Below are positions 1 through 5,171 of a stretch of DNA of 5,171 nt, piece after piece. Origin of the DNA: Rickettsiales bacterium (GTDB taxonomy: Bacteria > Pseudomonadota > Alphaproteobacteria > Rickettsiales > UBA3002); contig PBPD01000091.1 of assembly GCA_002725445.1 (NCBI GenBank), positions 1 to 5,171 of the forward strand. The letters run 5' to 3'. The position numbers were made by a program, and so were the translations under genes. The notes below the pieces were generated by a model. That model searched no databases, had not been told where the DNA came from, and saw nothing but the letters and a program-made list of their open reading frames with translations. Position 1 is the stretch's first letter; each line of letters opens with the position of its first letter.

Positions 1-41
1 GCTTGTGTCACAGCTGGTTGCTGCTTGCGCCTAATTTCCAT
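1..41 (-). CDS. Possible start of a fourth operon gene, first 13 codons only; perhaps a TetR-type regulator
   Basis: An ATG at 39-41 directly follows the TAA stop of the channel gene with no intervening base, and the frame stays open to the window edge, reading MEIRRKQQPAVTQ. This short, basic, polar N-terminus resembles the unstructured leader before the first helix of many TetR-family repressors, which often sit next to RND pump genes. That resemblance is inference from 13 residues. Thirteen open codons are about as likely as not by chance, and there is no good Shine-Dalgarno sequence: the nearest purine run, AGAG, is 12 bases upstream. Translation, if real, would have to rely on coupling to the channel gene. 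It could equally be an untranslated trailer. Confidence 0.35.
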   Translation of the reverse strand, partial: MEIRRKQQPAVTQ

Positions 42-1523
42 TTAAGTGCCGTTCTCTGATGACAGCGCTTCTGCTGACTCATCATCAAGAGACTGCATTT
101 GTGCCCCACCACCCAATACCTTGTAGAGGTTCACGAGGTTAGCCAATTGTTGTTTCTGGATTTCGATTTCCTGCTGCTGGGCGGAAAAGAGTGAGCGTTG
201 TGCATCCAGCACATTCAGGAAGTTATCGATGCCTTGTTTATACCTTGCATAGGAAAGATCGTAGGCATCCTGCGTGGCTTCCACCAACCCATGCTGGGCA
301 TTCAACTCGTCATCCAGCGTGCTGCGTGCGGCCAATTCATCGGCGACTTCCTTAAAGGCTGTTTGAATGGTCTGTTCATACCGTGCTACGGAGGCTTCTT
401 TGATTAACTTGGCATAATCCAGATTGGCGATATTGCGCCCTCCCTGAAAAATGGGCAACGTGATCTGTGGTGCAAAGCTCCATGCGCCGGAAGCACCGGA
501 TGAAAAGAGATCACCCAGATCACTACTGGCATAACCAAACGTACCCGTCAGTGAAATGGTCGGGAAAAACGCGGCACGTGCCGCACCGATATTAGCATTG
601 TCAGAGAGCAGTTGATGTTCGGCTTGCTGCACATCCGGACGCATCAGCAACACATCGGATGCCAGTCCCACGGGCAGATTTTTGAGTACCGCCACATCGT
701 CTAGACGTTCATTCTGCAACGATGTCGGCAAGGCTTTAACCCCCATCAGCAGCACCAACGCATTTTGATCCTGCATGACGCGACGGGTATAAAGCGCCAG
801 ATTGGTTCTGGCAGTTTCCACTGCCTGGCGCACCTGCGCCTGATCGAGCTTTGAGGCCACGCCCTTTTCATAGCTCTTTGCGATCAGATCATACGATTTT
901 TGCTGTGCATCCAGCGTTTCCTGCGTTAAGGCCAGAATCTTACGATCTGCCAGCCACTGCAGATACGCATTCGCAACCTCAGCAATGAGTGATATTTGCG
1001 CTGCATCCCGTGCAGATTGCGTCGCAAAATAGGTTTCCAGTGCAGCTTCGTTCTGGCTACGCAAACGACCAAACAGATCCAGTTCAAACGCAGTCGATGC
1101 AAGATTGGCCGTGTAGGTAGAGGTAATATATTCCTGTGGTGTCCCAAACAGCGGATTGCTGGTGCTCTGCGCTTCCGTTACTTTCTGGCGTGTGCTTGAC
1201 GCACCGGCGCTGACATTAGGAAAAAGATCGGAGCGTTCAACACGGTAAAGTGCCCGCGCCGCTTCGACATTAAGCGCCGCCACCCGCAAATCGCGGTTAT
1301 TGTTCAGTGCTGTTTCCACGACCTGCTGCATACCCGGCGAGAGGAAAAATTTTTGCCAGACAATATCCGAGACGGCCTGTTGTTGTTCACTCGATAGTGC
1401 CGGTAAAGATTCTTCTTGTTGCCATGTATCAGAAACAGGAAGATCGGGACGCAGATAGTCCGGCACCATTGTGCAGCCCCCCAGCAACGTCGTGCAGAGC
1501 AATGTCACCATTGTTTTGTTCAT
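42..1523 (-). CDS. RND efflux outer-membrane channel lipoprotein (OprM/NodT family outer membrane factor), complete
   Basis: TolC-like exit duct of the pump, expected to trimerise into a beta-barrel in the outer membrane with a long alpha-helical tunnel in the periplasm. At 493 residues it has normal family length. The N-terminus is a short signal peptide with a lipobox ending at Cys17 (LLGGC), followed by the typical OprM-like stretch TMVPDYLRPDLPV, so the mature protein is probably acylated at Cys17. Two repeated OMF domains follow, at about 62-260 and 285-470. Visible family motifs are FELDLFGRLRS (146-156), LLMRPDVQQAE (292-302), ANIGAARAAFFPTISLTG (310-327), LPIFQGGR (356-363), YARYKQGIDNFLNVLDAQRS (425-444) and LYKVLGGG (467-473). 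The last 20 residues are acidic and low in complexity. The ATG at 1521-1523 overlaps the pump stop and has AAGGAG 8 bases upstream. Its place in the operon indicates it is the dedicated partner of this pump. Confidence 0.97.
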   Translation of the reverse strand: MNKTMVTLLCTTLLGGCTMVPDYLRPDLPVSDTWQQEESLPALSSEQQQAVSDIVWQKFFLSPGMQQVVETALNNNRDLRVAALNVEAARALYRVERSDLFPNVSAGASSTRQKVTEAQSTSNPLFGTPQEYITSTYTANLASTAFELDLFGRLRSQNEAALETYFATQSARDAAQISLIAEVANAYLQWLADRKILALTQETLDAQQKSYDLIAKSYEKGVASKLDQAQVRQAVETARTNLALYTRRVMQDQNALVLLMGVKALPTSLQNERLDDVAVLKNLPVGLASDVLLMRPDVQQAEHQLLSDNANIGAARAAFFPTISLTGTFGYASSDLGDLFSSGASGAWSFAPQITLPIFQGGRNIANLDYAKLIKEASVARYEQTIQTAFKEVADELAARSTLDDELNAQHGLVEATQDAYDLSYARYKQGIDNFLNVLDAQRSLFSAQQQEIEIQKQQLANLVNLYKVLGGGAQMQSLDDESAEALSSENGT

Positions 1524-4500
1524 ATTTGTGTCTCCTTATTTATGGATTGCGGGTGGCGGCGGGAAAGATATTGAACAGCCACATAGAACATCGGCACGAA
1601 GAAAATGGCGATGACGGTGGCGGCAATCATACCGCCCATCACGCTGATGCCGATGGCATTCTGGCTGGCAGAACCAGCTCCGGTAGCGATGGCGAGTGGT
1701 GTGACCCCAAGAATAAAGGCCATGGATGTCATGATAATCGGACGGAAGCGCTGCTTGGCGGCCATCAATACCGCCTCTTTTAGCGCATGTCCCTGTTCGT
1801 ATAAATCCTTGGCAAACTCCACGATCAGGATCGCATTTTTAGATGCCAGTCCCATGGTAGTGAGCAGCCCGACCTGGAAATACACATCATTACTCAGGCC
1901 AAACAGATGCGCGGCAATGACTGCGCCAATAATCCCAAGCGGCACGGATAACATCACGGAAAAAGGAATCGACCAGCTTTCGTACAATGCGGCCAGACAC
2001 AGGAAAATCACAATGATCGAGAGTGCGTAGAGTGCCGGGGCCTGCGCGCCGGTCAGACGCTCTTCATAGGATAACCCCACCCATTCAATACCAAAACCGT
2101 CTGGTAATTGTTTAGCCATGGTTTCCATTTCCGCCATCGCTTCACCGGTGCTTACACCCGGAGCGGCTGCACCCTGAATATTCACCGAACTGATACCGTT
2201 AAAACGTTCCAGCTTGGGTGAGCCATATGTCCATTGGGAAGTGGAGAAACTGTCAAATGGCACCATCTCGCCTTTATTATTACGCACATACCATAAATCG
2301 ACATCTTCCGGCATCATACGGTAAGATGTATCGGCCTGCATATAGACTTTCTTGATGCGTCCTTTGTCGAGGAAATCATTGACATAGGTGGAGCCCCACG
2401 CCGTTTGCAGGGTCTGGTTGATGTCTGCAATGGCCAGGCCCAATGCGCTGGCCTTTTCATTATCAATATCAATTTTGTACTGGGCGACATCGCTCAAACC
2501 GTTCGGGCGCACGCCTTGTAATTTCGGATTTTGCGCGGCCATTCCCAGCAATTGATTGCGGGCATCCATCAATGCCTTATGTCCATGGCCACTGCGATCT
2601 ACCAGCTGCATATCGAAGCCGGAAGCATTCCCCAACTCCCGAATCGGCGGAGGGTAGAAGGCAAACACCATGGCATCCTTGATCTGCTGGAATGCACCCA
2701 TGGAACGTCCGGCCAGCGCAAACACGGAGTTGGTACTAGGGTCACGCTCTTCCCACGGCTTCAGTCCGACAAACCCCAGTGCGACATTCTGTGCCCGTCC
2801 AGCGAAGCTAAAACCCGTGACGGTAAAGAGATGGTCAACCGTATCGCCTTCTTTTTCCAGAAAGTAATCTTCCACTTTTTCGACACTTTGCATGGTACGT
2901 TCTGCAGTAGAACCTGCCGGCACCGTTGCCATCAAAAACATGGTTCCCTGGTCTTCATTGGGCAGAAACGAGCCAGGCAACGAACTGAACATAAAGACCA
3001 GCCCGCCAATAAGCATACCGTAAATGAGCAGGAAGCGCTTTGTACGGTGCAGCATATAGCCTGCACCAGAGGTGAACATATCGCGGCCTTTGTTGAAGTT
3101 ACGGTTAAACCAGCCAAAGAAGCCTGTTGCTGCTTCGCTGTGACCTTTTTTGACAGGCTTCAGGAAGGTGGCACACAGAGTGGGAGATAAAATGAGCGCT
3201 ACCAGCACAGAGAGTCCCATGGCCGATACGATGGTCAGGGAGAACTGGCGGTAAATGGCACCGGCGGAACCGCTGAAAAAGGCCATCGGCACGAACACGG
3301 CAGACAACACCAGCGTGATACCAATCAACGCTCCGGTGATCTGATCCATGGATTTGCGGGTTGCTTCCTTGGGGGATAAGCCTTCTTCGCTCATGATGCG
3401 TTCCACATTTTCCACCACTACAATGGCATCATCCACCAACAGGCCGATCGCCAGCACCATGGCAAACATGGTCAGCACATTGATGGAAAAGCCGAACGCG
3501 GCCAGCACGCCAAAGGTGCCCAGCAGCACGATGGGCACTGCGATACTGGGAATGAGGGTGGCGCGGAAATTCTGTAGGAACAGATACATCACCACAAAGA
3601 CCAGTATCACTGCTTCAATCAATGTTTTTACCACCTCATGGATGGATAATTCGACAAAAGGCGTGGTGTCGTAGGGATAAACCACTTTCACAGCAGGAGG
3701 TAAGAATGCCCGAAGATCGGCAATATGCTCTTTCACGGCTTCCGCCGTATCCAGCGCATTGGCACCGGTGGCCAGGCTCACGGCAATCCCTGCGGCAGGC
3801 TTGCGCTTATAGCGGACAATGCGGCTATATCCCTGCGAACCAAGCTCTACCCGCGCCACATCACGCAGGCGCACCTGCGAACCGTCCGTATTGACGCGCA
3901 GAATGATTTTTTCAAAATCCTCGGTGGTCTGTAAACGCGATTGCGCTGTAATCGTGGCATTGATCTGTTGCCCTTTTCGCGCAGGCATCCCACCAATCTG
4001 TCCGGCTGACACATCCGTGTTTTGCGCCTGAATAGCCGTGCGTACATCGGTTACCGTCAGGTTATAACTCAGCAGCTTATGCGGGTTGAGCCAGATACGC
4101 ATGGAATGTGGCTCGCCAAACACGGTCACGTTACCGACGCCATTCACACGGGCAATCGCATCCTTTACGGTGGAATTTAGCATATCCCCCAGCTCTTGTT
4201 CCGAGATGCTCCCGTCTTCTGAATAAAAACCGGCCACCAACAGAAAACTGTCATTAGCTTTGGTAACGGTCACTCCTTGCTGCTGAACTTCTTGTGGCAG
4301 AAGTGGCAGCGCAGATTGCAGTTTATTCTGCACCTGTACCTGTGCGATATCCGGATCAGCTTCGGGTTCAAAGGTGATGGTAATGCTAACCGTACCAGAT
4401 GAATCGCTACTGGAAGAGAAATAGCGCATGTAATCAATGCCGGTGAGACTTTGCTCGATGACCTGCGTAACGCTGTTTTCCAGCGTTTCCGCTGATGCCC

Positions 4501-4651
4501 CTGGATAGGTGGCATTAATGGAAACCGAGGGAGGCGCAATGTTCGGGTATTGTTCAATCGGCAACCGCAAGATGGAAAGCGCCCCGGCCAGCATGATAAT
4601 GATGGCAATCACCCATGCAAAAACCGGTCTGTCGATAAAGAAACGTGACAT
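1520..4651 (-). CDS. AcrB/MexB-type RND multidrug efflux transporter (HAE1 family), complete
   Basis: Inner-membrane proton/drug antiporter, expected to work as a homotrimer. At 1043 residues it is full length (AcrB 1049). It starts MSRFFIDRPVFAWV, the family N-terminus, with TM1 at about 10-28. The first periplasmic loop runs from about 30 to 338; TM2-TM6 lie at about 340-495, TM7 at about 540-558, the second periplasmic loop at about 560-870 and TM8-TM12 at about 871-1025. Proton-relay residues are present: D407 and D408 in TM4 (GLLVDDAIVVVENVER), K938 in TM10, and R968 and T975 at TM11. The six phenylalanines equivalent to the AcrB distal pocket are kept: F136, F178, F609, F614, F616 and F627. 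The switch loop reads GFSFAGR, with Ser where AcrB has Gly616. The ATG at 4649-4651 is supported by GGAG 7 bases upstream and by the conserved N-terminus. The TGA stop overlaps the channel gene by 4 bases. Substrate specificity is inferred only broadly (amphiphilic drugs, dyes, detergents). Confidence 0.98.
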   Translation of the reverse strand: MSRFFIDRPVFAWVIAIIIMLAGALSILRLPIEQYPNIAPPSVSINATYPGASAETLENSVTQVIEQSLTGIDYMRYFSSSSDSSGTVSITITFEPEADPDIAQVQVQNKLQSALPLLPQEVQQQGVTVTKANDSFLLVAGFYSEDGSISEQELGDMLNSTVKDAIARVNGVGNVTVFGEPHSMRIWLNPHKLLSYNLTVTDVRTAIQAQNTDVSAGQIGGMPARKGQQINATITAQSRLQTTEDFEKIILRVNTDGSQVRLRDVARVELGSQGYSRIVRYKRKPAAGIAVSLATGANALDTAEAVKEHIADLRAFLPPAVKVVYPYDTTPFVELSIHEVVKTLIEAVILVFVVMYLFLQNFRATLIPSIAVPIVLLGTFGVLAAFGFSINVLTMFAMVLAIGLLVDDAIVVVENVERIMSEEGLSPKEATRKSMDQITGALIGITLVLSAVFVPMAFFSGSAGAIYRQFSLTIVSAMGLSVLVALILSPTLCATFLKPVKKGHSEAATGFFGWFNRNFNKGRDMFTSGAGYMLHRTKRFLLIYGMLIGGLVFMFSSLPGSFLPNEDQGTMFLMATVPAGSTAERTMQSVEKVEDYFLEKEGDTVDHLFTVTGFSFAGRAQNVALGFVGLKPWEERDPSTNSVFALAGRSMGAFQQIKDAMVFAFYPPPIRELGNASGFDMQLVDRSGHGHKALMDARNQLLGMAAQNPKLQGVRPNGLSDVAQYKIDIDNEKASALGLAIADINQTLQTAWGSTYVNDFLDKGRIKKVYMQADTSYRMMPEDVDLWYVRNNKGEMVPFDSFSTSQWTYGSPKLERFNGISSVNIQGAAAPGVSTGEAMAEMETMAKQLPDGFGIEWVGLSYEERLTGAQAPALYALSIIVIFLCLAALYESWSIPFSVMLSVPLGIIGAVIAAHLFGLSNDVYFQVGLLTTMGLASKNAILIVEFAKDLYEQGHALKEAVLMAAKQRFRPIIMTSMAFILGVTPLAIATGAGSASQNAIGISVMGGMIAATVIAIFFVPMFYVAVQYLSRRHPQSINKETQI
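1532..1537 (-). promoter_or_regulatory. Ribosome-binding site of the outer-membrane channel gene, inside the transporter gene
   Basis: On the minus strand the sequence reads AAGGAG, then 8 bases, then the channel ATG. These six bases are also the Lys-Glu codons near the end of the transporter (final residues NKETQI). It is a strong site with good spacing and confirms the channel start at 1523, which overlaps the transporter stop in an ATGA arrangement. Confidence 0.88.
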
Positions 4652-4653
4652 GC

Positions 4654-5171
4654 TTATTCTCCGGTTCCGGGTTCAGATGAAGACGGAGCTTTTTCGTCCT
4701 GTATAAATTGCGGTGTTACGGCGGTGCCAGGTCTCAGGCCGATCAGCCCTTCGGTGATAATGACATCCCCCGCTTTCAGACCGTCAGAGACGATCCATTG
4801 GTCATCCACGGAACCGCTCGTCGTTACCGGTGCAGGTTGCACCGTACCGCCTTGTTGCAGTTTCCACACGGTGAGGCTTGCATCGGGCTGACGCGTGGCG
4901 GCATGCTGCGGCACTAACAGGGCATCCGGCTTTGTGAGCGCTAATTTGGTGCGCACGAATAATCCAGGCAGCAATTGATTGTCAGGATTCGGGAATAAGG
5001 CACGCAACTGCACGGAGCCGGTGGTTTGTTCAACCGTTACTTCATGGAACTGGAGTTGTCCTTCGTGCGCATAGGGCTTGTTCCCTTCGCCGACAAACAG
5101 TGTCACAGGGATGTTTTCATAATCATTTGCATTGTCACGCAAGCGCATCAGATCGGTGCTGGACTGTGTCA
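4654..5171 (-). CDS. RND efflux periplasmic adaptor (AcrA/MexA-type membrane fusion protein), C-terminal part, 5' end outside the window
   Basis: Periplasmic adaptor that joins the inner-membrane pump to the outer-membrane channel. Only the last 171 residues are present, against roughly 370-400 for a full family member. The N-terminal lipoprotein signal, helical hairpin and most of the lipoyl domain lie beyond base 5171. Reading continues in frame to the window edge: the first visible residues, TQSSTDLMRL, match the family stretch TQSSNDFLRL of AcrA, so the Met codon at 5146-5148 is internal and not the start. Next come the beta-barrel domain (about 5010-5115, with VTVEQTTGSVQLRALFPNPD and LLPGLFV, near-identical in type to AcrA) and the membrane-proximal domain (ALLVPQHAATR through GLKAGDVIITEGL and LRPGTAV). 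The protein ends in a short Ser/Glu/Pro/Gly-rich tail and a TAA stop at 4654-4656. It lies 2 bases before the pump gene and contains that gene's ribosome-binding site. Family assignment is firm; the substrate range is unknown. Confidence 0.96.
   Translation of the reverse strand, partial: TQSSTDLMRLRDNANDYENIPVTLFVGEGNKPYAHEGQLQFHEVTVEQTTGSVQLRALFPNPDNQLLPGLFVRTKLALTKPDALLVPQHAATRQPDASLTVWKLQQGGTVQPAPVTTSGSVDDQWIVSDGLKAGDVIITEGLIGLRPGTAVTPQFIQDEKAPSSSEPGTGE
4659..4662 (-). promoter_or_regulatory. Ribosome-binding site of the RND transporter gene, inside the adaptor gene
   Basis: On the minus strand the sequence reads GGAG, then 7 bases, then the transporter ATG. The site sits just upstream of the adaptor stop codon, within its last codons. 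A ribosome finishing the adaptor would therefore clear the site, which favours coupled translation. It fixes the transporter start at 4651. Confidence 0.8.

Noticed and set aside
4..10. The 7-mer TGTGTCA occurs at 4-10 and again at the far end, 5165-5171, which could suggest a direct repeat bounding a mobile element.
   Set aside because: The match is too short to be meaningful, one copy lies inside the conserved adaptor coding sequence, and there is no transposase or inverted terminal repeat.
11..23. Small inverted repeat CAGC/GCTG with a 5-base loop just after the channel gene, as a possible terminator.
   Set aside because: The stem has only 4 base pairs and no T-run follows it on the minus strand, so it does not qualify as an intrinsic terminator.
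1307..1783. A 158-codon open frame on the plus strand spanning the transporter/channel junction.
   Set aside because: It is antisense to two clearly coding genes, has a low-complexity His/Gly/Asp-rich end and shows no family motif. It is best explained by chance.
2531..3190. A 219-codon open frame on the plus strand, opposite the transporter gene.
   Set aside because: It lies wholly antisense to a well-conserved transporter, its translation is rich in Cys, His, Arg and Gln with no recognisable domain, and it looks like a shadow of the real frame.
3348..3674. A plus-strand open frame of 108 codons rich in Ser, Thr and Met.
   Set aside because: It is antisense to the transmembrane helices of the transporter. 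The Ser/Thr/Met bias is what reversed hydrophobic-helix codons give.
5146..5148. An in-frame Met codon that could be taken as the start of a short 164-residue protein.
   Set aside because: The frame is open upstream to the window edge and encodes the conserved adaptor stretch TQSS, so this Met is internal to a longer gene.

Overview
The window holds most of one tripartite RND (resistance-nodulation-division) multidrug efflux operon, entirely on the minus strand, from a Gram-negative bacterium. The evidence is an AcrB-type inner-membrane pump flanked by a periplasmic adaptor and an outer-membrane lipoprotein channel, a set found only in cells with two membranes. The OprM/NodT-type channel and the base composition (about 50-55% G+C in the lines counted by hand) fit a proteobacterium. 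The sequence alone does not support a genus.

Layout in the direction of transcription (right to left): (1) the C-terminal half of an AcrA/MexA-type membrane fusion protein, cut by the right edge (4654-5171); (2) a complete 1043-residue AcrB/MexB-type HAE1-family transporter (1520-4651); (3) a complete 493-residue OprM/NodT-family outer-membrane factor with a lipoprotein signal (42-1523); (4) possibly the first 13 codons of another gene, cut by the left edge (1-41), whose short basic N-terminus could be that of a TetR-type regulator. The genes are packed very tightly: a 2-base gap, a 4-base overlap, then a stop codon directly followed by ATG. The ribosome-binding sites of the second and third genes lie inside the coding sequence of the gene before. 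This indicates one polycistronic, probably translationally coupled mRNA.

The three proteins should work as one machine. The pump captures substrates from the periplasm or inner-membrane outer leaflet, driven by the proton gradient. The adaptor joins pump to channel, and the channel carries substrates across the outer membrane. The transporter keeps the proton-relay residues (D407, D408, K938, R968, T975) and all six phenylalanines of the AcrB deep binding pocket, so it looks like a working pump for amphiphilic compounds, although the actual substrates cannot be read from sequence.

No promoter or operator is visible, and it presumably lies upstream of the adaptor beyond base 5171. No convincing terminator, RNA gene, mobile element, repeat array or CRISPR was seen, and no non-coding stretch is longer than a few bases. 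I did not find a previously undescribed system; the points worth a second look concern the possible fourth gene, the gene junctions and the pump's switch loop.
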